This document shows positions 12,701-22,500 of a DNA stretch of 64,000 nt, piece after piece (within the stretch, counting starts at the first letter, position 1; each line of letters begins with the position of its first letter). Location: the NCBI GenBank assembly GCA_947471745.1, contig CANJKZ010000010.1:4087001-4151000 (forward strand), written 5' to 3'. The notes beneath the pieces are model-generated. The model saw only the letters and a program-made list of their open reading frames with translations, searched no databases and was not told the DNA's origin. The stretch comes from Closterium sp. Naga37s-1. Lineage: Eukaryota; Streptophyta; Zygnematophyceae; Desmidiales; Closteriaceae. The position numbers and the translations under genes were made by a program.

Positions 12701-12754
12701 TTTTGCACTCTTCTAGGCCTTGTGCCTACTGGACCTCACTTGCTTACTTCTTGA
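6710..12754 (+). CDS. Intact copia gag-pol polyprotein, 2014 aa
   Basis: One open frame encodes all functions of a Ty1/copia element. In order: a gag domain (about residues 1-220); a Gly-rich tract (about 260-345); a zinc-knuckle-like C367-X13-C381-X3-H385-X4-C390; an aspartic protease with D500 in DSGAS; an HHCC pre-integrase region (LWHHRLGHPS); an integrase core with D714, D783 and E819 (D-X68-D-X35-E); a repeat-rich linker (about 1000-1260); reverse transcriptase with YVDD at 1688-1691; and RNase H. The start is the ATG that opens the family's shared gag sequence M-A-x-P-x-V-L. No stop or frameshift is seen, so it could be active if expressed, but its 5' LTR promoter is gone. Known copia polyproteins are usually about 1300-1500 aa; the excess lies in the Gly-rich tract and the linker. 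Confidence 0.95.
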   Translation: MASPQVLVFDAEGRPVKFDTWLDDLHLYLQLTAKDDISLYDHALGLVTAPAATADSTAHSQWQTRDAHARFAIRNSLPIDEREHFGQHKTAPALYTAVVARYSSPASAALGRLSLPYLFLDLASFHTVADLITHLRTSEARFRAAMPAEFLATHPPPLWLTLYHLVTRLPDTLRAVRDHFLARCPTELTIALLEKELLAAEASIVAVGASRGDPRTPFFEGCSPSPLLPSVASAAAVDLLGTEKVGTASASSGRRSGKGKGGKGSGGDGGGGGGGGGGGSGGGGSAGGASGSGGGGGGSGGGGGRSGGGGWGGGGRGGGRGWGGRGGGSGGGGRGGAGGGQGQQHTLSPQEVREWYSQHGGGGGLSCTYVIRTGDRTGQQCGRPHATQRCFSRLDDAWRVQFPQATELPRWLDLLKKGIDIYALDFDAILSAMYVMSTSGEGAEYLCVPPDPGIRASASAAPGTHVSATPGAGEAAALGARVSPPLGTASTAALHTFTLDSGASRCFFRDRTALEPLARPVAVSLADPSGGPVTATSSTVLPCPAVPSGTLSGLHLPSFSTNLVAGCTLQDGGVHQFTPAYERVTHCTCARTGRHLATFTRQPGSDLYTLTTESPQVAATASASASGQLSAPCSCRSLAHETVLWHHRLGHPSVQRLRAMHSRYLVSGLPRVLPPLPPSPAPTCLPCVEGRQRAAPHSSSFPPTTAPLQTLHMDVWGPARVRGQGQERYFLIVVDDYSRYTSVFPLRTKGEVPDVLIPWIRRARLQLSERFHSDFPVLRLHSDRGGEFSSDLLAAYYAEHGIEQSFTLPASPQQNGVAERRIGLVMEVARTSLIHAAAPHFLWPFAVRYAAHQLNLWPRVSLPETSPTLLWTGEVGDASRFRVWGSRAFVRDSSADKLSSRAVPCVFLGFVPDASGWQFYHATSRRVLPSQDVTFDESVPYYRLFPYRTAPLPPPPLFLSPGAAVADPLPPQGAAPSGVSQVDPVEPVEVAVDSRPAGGAEPGGAEPGGVEPGGVEPGGVEPGGVEPGGVEPGGVELEGAELGGVEPRGTELRSPESGGSASGGTRSGSPAPGGALSSEQLRAWYLEYCSLRRGTARAGRTTGTGASTSSPVRELPSRERIREWYERRCTLRSGVPRVTNPAAVGAAAGAEDPGVGAAAGAEDPGVGAAAGAEDPGVGAAAGAEDPGVGAAAGAEDPGVGAAAGAEDPGAGASAGAEDPGVGATAGAEDVGAGAAAGAADPGAGVPAGSGVAARSQPYFVPLLQQVLGQLPPPFPPPSLECPQPVQLQSALPSASSLLGPAPYTGPTGGLTERREPASRPASPESRPGSPVRTALSSRRVQRQRLPAVPGTHRMALRPSTAPQRVPLPSPPASSLPALPDPGSDSLRATSPAVTRLLATVVTDPSFESAAASALVAELVDFAARCRLDYAASLVAESESVCPPSVGGECALGTDVLEDRQEEFQCFAAALPHLVSMLVAPEGDPDAPDIPTPRSYAEAMAGPYSSQWQSAMDTEMASWKSTGTYVDEVPPPGANIVSGMWIFRVKRPPGSPPVFKARYVARGFSQREGVDFFQTFSPTPKMTTLRVLLHVAAQRDYELHSLDFSTAFLQGSLHEEIWLRRPPGFTGSFPPGTQWSLRRPVYGLRQAPREWHDTLRTTLAALGFAPSTADPSLFLRTDTSLPPFYVLVYVDDLVFATADTVALAHVKSELQKRHTCTDLGELTSYLGLRITRDRARRTITLTQSHMVQQVLQRFRFTYSSPQPTPLPTGHSLSALPSDESVEPSGPYPELVGCLMYLMTCTRPDLAYPLSILARYVAPGRHRKEHMDAAKRVLRYLCSTSGMGLVLGGRVPVVLTGHSDASWADDQATQRSSQGYSFSLGSGSVSWRSTRSSSVLSSSCEAEIYATAMAAQELRWLTYLLTDLGEQPRSPPVLYVDNKAAIALCEEHRLEHRTKHIALRYFLARELQQRGQLRLRYVASEANTADVFTKALQPCDHQRFCTLLGLVPTGPHLLTS
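9700..9832 (+). repeat. 15-bp coding minisatellite (VEPGG)n
   Basis: Tandem GGGGGTGTGGAGCCT units inside the polyprotein linker encode a run of GGVEP/GGAEP. The element at 49245 has a shorter version near 53330-53450. Confidence 0.85.
10138..10440 (+). repeat. 33-bp coding minisatellite (VGAAAGAEDPG)n
   Basis: About eight tandem copies of an 11-codon unit lie in the linker between integrase and RT. All are in frame, so copy number can change without disrupting the gene. Confidence 0.88.
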
Positions 12755-12905
12755 GTCTGTTGTACTGTGATCTCTATATATAAACCTGCATGTGAACTGG
12801 TCTTGTGACCACTTGCTTGTGCTCGGAATTTGTGTGGTATCCTTGAGATCCACCCTGAGCTTGTTTTGCCTTGCTTTGCCTTGACTGGTCTTGTGACCCC
12901 TAGTT

Positions 12906-12930
12906 CTCCCCCACTTTGCCTATGGGGGTG
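12906..12930 (+). promoter_or_regulatory. Polypurine tract and conserved flank before the 3' LTR
   Basis: CCCACTTTGCCTATGGGGGTG immediately precedes the LTR and would prime plus-strand synthesis. Nearly the same sequence precedes the LTRs at 14327, 56393 and 60784, including the non-autonomous element. Confidence 0.8.
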
Positions 12931-13064
12931 TGTCAAACATTATATATGTTGTGTTAGTTTAGGCTACAGTGGGTTAGCCTATAGGGGGTACACAATTCTA
13001 GGGTTAGGTACTTGTACTCTTTTCATTGCTAGTTCATTCATTTTCCTGTTCAGTGATTCCAACA
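12931..13064 (+). repeat. 3' LTR of the inner copia element
   Basis: 134 bp, TGTCAAACAT...TTCCAACA. It follows a polypurine tract and ends where outer-element RT sequence resumes. It shares the TGTCAAAC start and the TTGCTAGTTCATTCATT segment with the outer LTRs but is otherwise diverged. Confidence 0.75.
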
Positions 13065-14129
13065 CTTGGGTTTGCTCCGTCTACTGCCGACCCATCGCTG
13101 TTTCTGCGCACCGACACCTCTTTGCCGCCGTTCTACATCCTCGTGTACGTCGACGACTTGGTCTTTGCCACTGCTGACACTGCTGGTCTCGCCCACGTGA
13201 AGTCCGAGCTGCAGAAGAGACACACGTGCACAGACCTGGGTGAACTGCGCAGCTACCTTGGCTTGCAGATCACCCGGGACAGAGCACAGCGCACCATTAC
13301 CCTGACTCAGTCACACATGGTGCAGCAGGTCCTTCAGCGCTTCGACTTCACGTACTCCTCGCCTCAGGCCACTCCTCTGTCTACTCGCCACTCGCTCTCA
13401 GCTCTGCCTTCGGATGAGTCCGTAGAGCCGAGTGGCCCGTACCCAGAGCTTGTTGGCTGCCTCATGTACCTGATGACCTGCACACGACCTGACCTAGCAT
13501 ACCCTCTTAGCATCTTGGCACGCTATGTTGCTCCTGGGAGACACCGACCAGAGCACATGGCTGCAGCGAAGAGGGTGTTGCGCTACTTGTGCAGTACGTC
13601 GGGCATGGGGCTAGTGCTTGGAGGGCGGCGTTCAGTGGTCCTCACAGGTCAAGCAGACGCTTCTTGGGCTGACGACCAGGCTACGCAGCGGTCGTCACAG
13701 GGTTACACCTTCAGCCTTGGCTCCGGCTCTGTTTCGTGGCGGTCTACCCGCTCGTCTTCTGTTCTCGGCTCCAGCTGTGAGGCTGAGATCTACGCGGGGG
13801 CCATGGCTGCACAGGAGCTACACTGGCTCACCTACCTGCTGACTGACCTAGGAGAGCCGCCTCGTTCTCCTCCAGTTTTGTACGTAGACAACAAGGCCAT
13901 GCTGGCCTTGTGTCGGGAGCACAGACTGGAGCACAGAACGAAGCACATTGCTCTTCGCTACTTCCTTGCTCGTGAGCTGCAGCAGCGTGGTCAGCTGCGC
14001 CTTGCTTACGTGGCCTCTGAGGCCAACACTGCTGATATCTTTACCAAGGCACTTCCGCCTTGTGATCATCAGCGCTTCTGTACGATGCTAGGTCTTGTGC
14101 CTACTTGGCCTCACTTGCTCACTTCTTGA
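13065..14129 (+). pseudogene. 3' RT/RNase H fragment of the outer copia element
   Basis: It begins abruptly at LGFAPSTADPSLFLRTD inside the RT and keeps the YVDD active site (near 13146), the rest of RT and all of RNase H (SSCEAEIYAGAMAAQEL), ending ...TWPHLLTS stop. It is open throughout but has no start codon or upstream pol of its own. It is very close to 55130-56195. Confidence 0.92.
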
Positions 14130-14326
14130 CCTTGCTTGTACTGTGATCTTTCTATACCTGCACTTGCTTGTTTATCTTTATATATGATCTTGCATGTGAA
14201 CTGGCCTTGTGGCCTTGCTCTTGTGCTCGGACTGTGTGGTGACGTTGTGATCCACCCTGAGCTTGCTTTGCTTTGCTTGACTGGTCTTGTGACCTCTTGT
14301 TCTCCCCCACTTTGCCTATGGGGGTG

Positions 14327-14446
14327 TGTCAAACTCATATGCTATAGTCTGTGTAGGCTGTAGTGGGGTAGACAATATGGGGTACAACACTTTTAGGTTT
14401 TCCTACTCACCTGCTTGCTAGTTCATTCATTCCTTGTTCTTTCACA
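14327..14446 (+). repeat. 3' LTR of the outer copia element
   Basis: 120 bp, the same as the 5' LTR but lacking six bases within CCTACTTGTACCCACC. It is followed by the target duplication GCAGG at 14447-14451. Confidence 0.92.
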
Positions 14447-16406
14447 GCAGGAGGGGCAGGGGAGGAGGGAGGGAAAAAAGTGGTGCTCGTTCCTCTCTTG
14501 TCATGTCTACTACCAAGAAAACAACTCGTGCGGATGCCCATTGTGCTGTAACACCCAAGGTAACGCTGTACAGTGCTCCTGCTACTGCTTCTGACCTCCT
14601 CTTCCTCCACATCCTCCGCTACCCCCGTCCCCTCCCGCGCCTCTCACGCGGCGCAGCAGCGCCGCGTTGCGGTCCGGCATGTCTCGCGCCGCCCTGGCGT
14701 GACCAATATCGGACCGAGACCGGTGACATAGTTAAGAGGGGGTCGTGGATTGAAGTTGAGCTTCGGGCGCGGAACCGCGAGTTCGGACGAGCCGCCGGGC
14801 AGAAAAAACGTCCGATGGATAATCAGGTCCCGAAGCGGAAGCGAACGTGTACGTGGCTCACCGCGCCGCAACACGAATACGGATGCTAGCGGCGCGGTAT
14901 CGTCAGAGAGCAGGCGCGATCCGAAAAGGAGGCACGAGGGGGAAGTGGCGGCCGGACCGCCTTTGGAGGCCAATAAAGTCTCTGAGATCCGCGACTCGGG
15001 CGGAACCCGGGAGCTGGAGGGAGAGATGCATGTCGACTGCTGGTACAACTAGTGGTGCTAGAGGTGCTGGTGCTGCTGCTGGCGATGCTGCTGGTTGCTC
15101 TTGCTGGTCATTGAATTATGATGTTTCAGAGGCCCCTGGGAAAAGCCGGGAAACGGGGAAAGCGAGTAAGGAGAGACGCAGCTATTAGCAAGGGGTATAG
15201 CTGGGAAGGAGCACGTCGAAAGGAACGAGAAGAGAAGGCGGAATGCTTATATTAAGGAGAGATAACAATTGACGGGAGGGGTATAAGAACACGCAAACGG
15301 TATAAGGCAAGCTAATAACAACAGGCAGTTGAGAATAACACGCAACCGTGGGTTGTTCCGTCAACTGAATCCCAGGAAAAAAGTTTGCACATAACCCTAA
15401 CGATTCTTGTTCAAAGAAGAGTGTCGTGCTGAAAAGATTGCAGCATAACCTCGAAACGAGCTGGCAGAAGTAACGGTGTGAGAGGTCGTAATGGTTCTAG
15501 AACTGCCGGCGGTAGTAATCGACTCTTCTTATGACTGCCTGAGGTTTAGATGGCATTCACAGCAAGTTCCCCCAAGCGAAGTAGCCCCAAGAGGCCCAAA
15601 AGTGGGTCCAGTGTGGCAGTTTTGCAACTGACCACACCCACTCCACGTGCCATGCGAACGTGGATACACACCTAGACGAGTTTGAGCGAATTATCAAACC
15701 CAATCAGGGGCATGTAACCCCGTAGACTTCAAGATCATTCATGACAGACTTTCGTGAAGCAACCCCAAACACGTGCTTCACAAATATCTGTACACTGTTG
15801 TTGAGCGCGGTTCGCTTTGGGGGAACTTCCTGTGAACGCCATCTTACTCCGCTCTCTGTTTTCGCATCATTGGGGTGACATTATTCGCACTACAGAGTTT
15901 CGCTTTGTTTGCTTGGACTCGGTGACGACTGCACAACCAAAAAAAACTTAGTTGAACGGGGAAACTAGTGCTGCTGACCAAACTCACACCATTGTACTTT
16001 GGTTCGACTTTACGAGAACATCTAACGCTGACAAAACAAACACTCCATAGCGCGGTCGAGGGTGTTCGAAACCCTGGGATTTTCGGCTGCAGTTTCCTTC
16101 TTGGCGGCTGCGATTCCACCATCGACGTACCCGAACCAATCTACGGTGCGTGTCACCCTCGGAGCCGCAGCATGTCTCGCACAACCGTCGATTACGTTCT
16201 CTCAAACACTATCTCGATCGCAACTACAATCGTCGACATCATTGAGCTCAGGCTGGTAGGAGCGACATCGCTAGAAACCTCTAGTCTAGTCAGGGATACG
16301 CCTTAGTGTGGTCGTTCAGGCAAACAATAATCCACAAGGTGCAACGCGGACGGGGTAATCTTGCAAGAAACGTGTTCTCCTTTTCTAATCTCGACCGTCG
16401 GTAGTC
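14447..16406. other. No convincing gene; includes the upstream region of the SKP1-like gene
   Basis: An open stretch from an ATG at 14503 to 14889 has no recognisable domain and odd composition, so it is not called. A short GCTGGTGCTGCTGCTGGC run is at 15060-15110. The last several hundred bases before 16407 are AT-richer and probably contain the promoter and 5' UTR of the SKP1-like gene. I see no clear TATA box. Confidence 0.5.
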
Positions 16407-19400
16407 ATGACACGATCAACCGAATCCAGCTATCGGGGAGAACCCAGCGATTCCCCTGAGGGTGATAGTAACGGAAGTAGCAGGGAAGCAGCCGGCGAGA
16501 GTGGCAATATCGGGAGTACTGATGCAACAGCTACTCCAGAAACCGATTCTGTAACACCAGATGTAACAACCGATTCTGACCCTGTAACCGCATCGACTGA
16601 CAATGTAACACGATTATGTGATGATGTAACGCCAGCGACAACGCCACTTGGGAATAACGACACGTCAGCAAGCAACAACGGAGCCGCTGCACCCGAATCA
16701 CGGCAGGGAGCAGAACCAGGGCAGGTTTCGGAAACAGTAAAGGGAGCGGAAGCAAGTAACAAAGCGGAATTGAAGAATGAAGCGGAACCAGAAAAGGGAG
16801 CAGATTCAGAGAAGGTACCTGAAAGCCCTTCCTCCGTGGGATTCGTCAGCGCCACGGGAGCTAAATCAGTAGAGGGAGCGGAACCAGACAAGGGAGCAGA
16901 TTCAGGCAGTAAAGTGGCTGAAAGCCCGTCCCCCGTGGGATTCGACAGCGCCACGGGCGTGTGGCTGCTGACGTCAGAGGGCGAGACGCTCCAGATGGAC
17001 AGACGCGTCGCGGCTTTCATCCCCTTCCTCTGGCAGGCCATGGCTCAACGGTCACCTCTGGCGATGGGTAAAGTCAGAACGGAAAAGGGACATTTTGACG
17101 AGGGTGTGAGAGGGAAGGGAGAGGGAGCGGGCGTGGGAGATGTTGCGAAGAGGCTGAGTGATTATTCCATGATTGCAGCTGCTGGTACCGTTATCACTGA
17201 TGCCGCTGCTGGTGATACTGGTGCTGGTGCTGCTGCTGCTGCTGAGGCGGCTGGTGATGCTGTCGCAACTGCAGCTACTACCAGTGGCGGTGCTGCTGGT
17301 GCTGCTGCTGCTACTGCCAATGCTCCTGGTGCTGCCGCTGCTGGTGGCAGTGCTGGGGGATCGCATGAGTCATCGCCCATTCTTCTCCCGAAGCAGGTGT
17401 CAGCAGCGGTGCTGCAGCTGGTGGTGGAGTACTGTCGCTACCACAGCGTTCCGGGGAGGTCGGATAAGGTGAGAGGGACGTTGTTTGTTAGTGTCATTGC
17501 AGTCAGGTCACAGGAGAGTGTGCGAGCAGGTGTCAGCAGCAGTGCTGCAGCTGGTGGTGGAGTACTGCCGCTACCACAGCATGCCAGGGTGGTCGGACAA
17601 GGTGAGGAAGAGAAGAGAGTGTGCGAGAGTGAGTAAGAGGCACTGCATTGAGTCAAGCGGTGCTGCAGTTGGTGGTGGAGTACTGCCGCTACCACAGCGT
17701 GCCAGGGTGGTCGGACAAGGTGAGGAAGAGAAGGAAGTGTGCGAGAGTGAGTAAGAGGCACTGCATTGAGTCAAACGGTGCTGCAGTTGGTGGTGGAGTA
17801 CTGCCGCTACCACAGCGTGCCAGGGTGGTCGGACAAGGTGAGGAAGAGAAGAGAGTGTGCGAGAGTGAGTAAGAGGCACTGCATTGAGTCAAGCGGTGCT
17901 GCAGTTGGTGGTGGAGTACTGCCGCTACCACAGCGTGCCAGGGTGGTCGGACAAGGTGAGGAAGAGAAGAGAGTGTGCGAGAGTGAGTAAGAGGCACTGC
18001 GTTGAGTCAAGCGGGGCTGCAGTTGGTGGTGGAGTACTGCCGCTACCACAGCGTGCCAGGGTGGTCGGACAAGGTGAGGAAGAGAAGAGAGTGTGCGAGA
18101 GTGAGTAAGAGGCACTGCATTGAGTCAAACGGTGCTGCAGTTGGTGGTGGAGTACTGCCGCTACCACAGCGTGCCAGGGTGGTCGGACAAGGTGAGGAAG
18201 AGAAGAGAGTGTGCGAGAGTGAGTAAGAGGCACTGCATTGAGTCAAGCGGTGCTGCAGTTGGTGGTGGAGTACTGCCGCTACCACAGCATGCCAGGGTGG
18301 TCGGACAAGGTGAGGAAGAGAAGAGAGAGTGCGAGAGTGAGTAAGAGGCACTGCATTGAGTCAAGCGGTGCTGCAGTTGGTGGTGGAGTACTGCCGCTAC
18401 CACAGCGTGCCAGGGTGGTCGGACAAGGTGAGGAAGAGAAGAGAGTGTGCGAGAGTGAGTAAGAGGCACTGCATTGAGTCAAGCGGTGCTGCAGTTGGTG
18501 GTGGAGTACTGCCGCTACCACAGCGTGCCAGGGTGGTCGGACAAGGTGAGGAAGAGAAGAGAGTGTGCGAGAGTGAGTAAGAGGCACTGCATTGAGTCAA
18601 GCGGTGCTGCAGTTGGTGGTGGAGTACTGCCGCTACCACAGCGTGCCAGGGTGGTCGGACAAGGTGAGGAAGAGAAGAGAGTGTGCGAGAGTGAGTAAGA
18701 GGCACTGCATTGAGTCAAGCGGTGCTGCAGTTGGTGTTGGAGTACTGCCGCTACCACAGCGTGCCAGGGTGGTCGGACAAGGTGAGGAAGAGAAGAGAGT
18801 GTGCGAGAGTGAGTAAGAGGCACTGCATTGAGTCAAGCGGTGCTGCAGTTGGTGGTGGAGTACTGCCGCTACCACAGCGTGCCAGAGTGGTCGGACAAGG
18901 TGAGGAAGAGAAGAGAGTGTGCGAGAGTGAGTAAGAGGCACTGCATTGAGTCAAGCGGTGCTGCAGTTGGTGGTGGAGTACTGCCGCTACCACAGCGTGC
19001 CAGGGTGGTCGGACAAGGTGAGGAAGAGAAGGGAGTGTGCGAGAGTGAGTAAGAGGCACTGCATTGAGTCAAACGGTGCTGCAGTTGGTGGTGGAGTACT
19101 GCCGCTACCACAGCGTGCCAGGGTGGTCGGACAAGGTGAGGAAGAGAAGAGAGTGTGCGAGAGTGAGTAAGAGGCACTGCATTGAGTCAAGCGGTGCTGC
19201 AGTTGGTGGTGGAGTACTGCCGCTACCACAGCGTGCCAGGGTGGTCGGACAAGGTGAGGAAGAGAAGAGAGTGTGCGAGAGTGAGTAAGAGGCACTGCAT
19301 TGAGTCAAGCGGTGCTGCAGTTGGGGGTGGAGTACTGCCGCTACCACAGCGTGCCAGGGTGGTTGGATAAGGTGAGAGTGAGATTGAGGGTGAGGGTGAG

Positions 19401-19518
19401 AGTGAGGGTGGGTGAGGGTGAGAGTGAGGGTGAGGGTGAGGGTGAGAGTGCTAGTTATAGTGAGAGTGAGTGAATGAAGCTGACTGGTATTACCAGGAGC
19501 TCGCTTTTTTACAAGAGC

Positions 19519-19569
<51 letters not shown>

Positions 19570-22500
19570 ACCCAGAGAGCCTGTGCAAGCTTATAGCTGC
19601 GCCTCTCCCCATCCTCCCCAACCCCTCCTCTCCCGTTGCAACCCCCTTGTCTCCCCCCTTTTTCCCCCTTCACAGGAGCGGAGGCTGTTCGACGAGAAAT
19701 TCGTGCGTGTGAATCCGAGGAGGCTGTGTGAGCTGACGTCAGCGGCGGATGTGCTTCAAATGAAGCCGCTAGTGGACCTCACTAGCAGGGCACTGGCGCG
19801 GCTGATAGAGGGCAAGTCTCCCGAGGAGATCAGAGAGACGTTTCATCTGCCAGATGACTTGACAGAGGTGCGTGAGTGTGTGGTTGGGTGGGTGGGTGGG
19901 TGCGTGGGGCAGGGATTGGCAGTACCTGAAGCCTCAGGGAAGCCTCTGGTGGACCTCTTTTGAGGCGCCTCAAAATGCACCTCACTACACGCTGATTGGC
20001 AGTACCTGAAGCCTCAGGGAAGCCTCTGGTGGATCTCTCGAGCAGTGTGCTCGTGAGGCTGATAGAGAGGGCAAGTCGCCCGAGGAGATTCGGGAGACGT
20101 GTACCGGATGATCTGACAGAGGTTCGTGGCAGGTCCTGGGGTCATTTGTGGGTGGTGGGTGGATGGGTGGGTGGATGGGTGTGTGGATGGGTGGGTGGAT
20201 GGGTGGGTGGATGGGTGGGTGGATGGGTGGGTGGATGGGTGGGTGGATGGGTGGGTGGATGGGTGGGTGGATGGGTGGGTGGATGGGTGTGTGGATGGGT
20301 GGGTGGATGGGTGGGTGGATGGATGGGTGGGTGGATGGGTGGGTGGATGGGTGGGTGGATGGGTGGTTGGATGGGTGGGTGGATGGGTGGGTGGATGGGT
20401 GGGTGGATGGATGGGTGGGTGGATGGGTGGGTGGATGGGTGGGTGGATGGGTGGGTGGATGGGTGGGTGGATGGGTGGGTGGATGGGTGGGTGGATGGGT
20501 GGGTGGATGGATGGGTGGGTGGATGGGTGGGTGGATGGGTGGGTGGATGGGTGGTTGGATGGGTGGGTGGATGGGTGGGTGGATGGGTGGGTGGATGGAT
20601 GGGTGGGTGGATGGGTGGGTGGATGGGTGGGTGGATGGGTGGGTGGATGGGTGGGTGGATGGGTGGGTGGATGGGTGGGTGGATGGGTGGGTGGATGGGT
20701 GGGTGGATGGGTGGGTGGATGGGTGGGTGGATGGGTGGTGAATGAGAGAGGTTGGAACCGGTACGGCGAAGCACGGATGATCCGCGGATATCTCTCCCCA
20801 TTCCCTCTCCCGCACCGTCCCCACTTTCCCCCTCCCACTTCTCCCCCCGTCTGTCCCCTCTAACCACAGGAGGAGAGGCTGGATCCAGTGCGGAGCGGCA
20901 CAGACGACCCTCGCATTTGCCTGATCCCTCTTCCTCCATCCCTCCTTCCCTTCCCCCTTTCCCACCTTCTGTCCCCCGCTACCTGTTACATGTGACCGCA
21001 GGAGGAGAAGTTGGAGCCAGTAGGAGAAGTTTTAAGATTCCGTTTTCGTTCAAACTGGCTTACTAAAATACGATCTAGCATACAAGCTTAAACCAGGCTT
21101 CCCACTTTCATCTCATGGAGTTTGTCTCGCCGTCTTAATAACACTCAAGTTGATGGACATCAGACCTCCGCAGCCCACCTGTTTACTAATAACAGCCCCC
21201 GCTACCTGTTACATGTGACCGCAGGAGGAGAAGTTGGAGCCAGTACGGAGAGGAGGAGAAGCTGGAGCCGGTGACTCCTTGTTACTCCTCTCCTGATCCC
21301 TCTCTCCTCCTTCCCCTTCTCCGACCCTCGCCCCTTTTCTCCTGTGACCGCAGGAGGAGAAGCTGGAGCCGGTGCGGAGCGGCACAGACGATCCGCGCAT
21401 TCGGCTGCTGAACCGCCTTTATGCGAAGAAGAGGAAAGACCTCCTGAGGAAGAAGGTGGGTTCGTTAGTCCACCCTCAAGAAGGCATGACTATTATTTCC
21501 GTTTTCTAGTCAGACTCAAAGTCGATCACTGCACCAGCTATATGCAAAGAAGAGGAAGAACCTCCTGAGGAAGAAGGTACGTGTATGAGTCGGGTAGGTC
21601 ATAATATTGCCACGGACAAGACTATTGCACCAAGAGAAACAGCTCAAGGCATCGAGGAGAGGGGAAGTTCAGTGCAATTGTTTTGGGTGTGCTGCTCCTC
21701 TCCTCTCCTCTCCTGTCACGAGGAAGAGCAAGGAAAAGGAAAAGGAGGAGGGAAGGCTCTAAGCAATGTCTGTGGTTCGTGATTGTCTCTCTCTGCGCTT
21801 TGTTGTCTGTCTGTCAGGAGCGCACACACTCGACGAGTCACCCTCAAGAGGACGGGAATGAGGAAGAGCAAAGAAAAGGAAAAGGAGGAGGGAAGTCTCT
21901 AAGCAATGTCTGTGGTTCGTGATTGTCTCTCTCTGCGCTTTGTTGTCTGTCTGTCAGGAGCGTACACACTCGACGAGTCACCCTCAAGAGGACGGGAATG
22001 AGGAAGAGCAAGGAAAAGGAAAAGGAGGAGGGAAGGCTCTAAGCAATGTCTGTGGTTCGTGATTGTCTCTCTCTGCGCTTTGTTGTCTGTCTGTCAGGAG
22101 CGTACACACTCGACGAGTCACCCTCAAGAGGACGGGAATGAGGAAGAGCAAGGAAAAGGAAAAGGAGGAGGGAAGGCTCTAAGCAATGTCTGTGGTTCGT
22201 GATTGTCTCTCTCTGCGCTTTGTTGTCTGTCTGTCAGGAGCGTACACACTCGACGAGTCACCCTCAAGAGGACGGGAATGAGGAAGAGCAAGGAAAAGGA
22301 AAAGGAGGAGGGAAGGCTCTAAGCAATGTCTGTGGTTCGTGATTGTCTCTCTCTGCGCTTTGTTGTCTGTCTGTCAGGAGCGTACACACTCGACGAGTCA
22401 CCCTCAAGAGGACGGGAATGAGGAAGAGCAAGGAAAAGGAAAAGGAGGAGGGAAGGCTCTAAGCAATGTCTGTGGTTCGTGATTGTCTCTCTCTGCGCTT

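Larger units (their letters stand above)
5939..13064 (+). mobile_element. Inner Ty1/copia element, intact coding region, 5' LTR missing
   Basis: A GC-rich leader, an uninterrupted gag-pol gene, a polypurine tract and a 3' LTR (12931-13064) are present, but no matching LTR precedes the leader. At its right end the sequence runs from the LTR straight into outer-element RT sequence at CTTGGGTTTGC, the same point in the RT of the copy at 49245. This suggests insertion into the outer RT, followed by a deletion from outer gag to the inner leader. It differs in sequence from the outer family, so it is a separate copia family. Confidence 0.8.
4098..14446 (+). mobile_element. Outer Ty1/copia element, interrupted and internally deleted
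   Basis: The two LTRs (4098-4223 and 14327-14446) are flanked by the 5-bp direct repeat GCAGG (4093-4097 and 14447-14451), so they belong to one insertion. Inside are a primer-binding site, a GC-rich leader, a gag gene (from 5216), foreign copia sequence (about 5939-13064) and the 3' RT/RNase H end (13065-14129). Protease, integrase and the first part of RT are missing. The LTRs are identical apart from a 6-bp deletion in the right copy, so the insertion is young. It belongs to the same family as the element at 49245-56518. Confidence 0.9.

Noticed and set aside
14503-14889. Protein-coding gene MSTTKKTTRADAHC...
   Set aside because: No domain, no homologous pattern that I recognise, and it lies beside a copia insertion in composition-biased DNA.
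17485-19370. Fourteen or more 74-aa (+) and 102-aa (-) open frames, once per 118 bp
   Set aside because: They are the same satellite unit read repeatedly; similarity to SKP1 comes from the exon fragment inside the unit, not from separate genes.
19996-20965. Long open frames on both strands rich in G-W-M-G-G or H-P-P-T
   Set aside because: They are translations of the 12-bp GGGTGGGTGGAT minisatellite in an intron.
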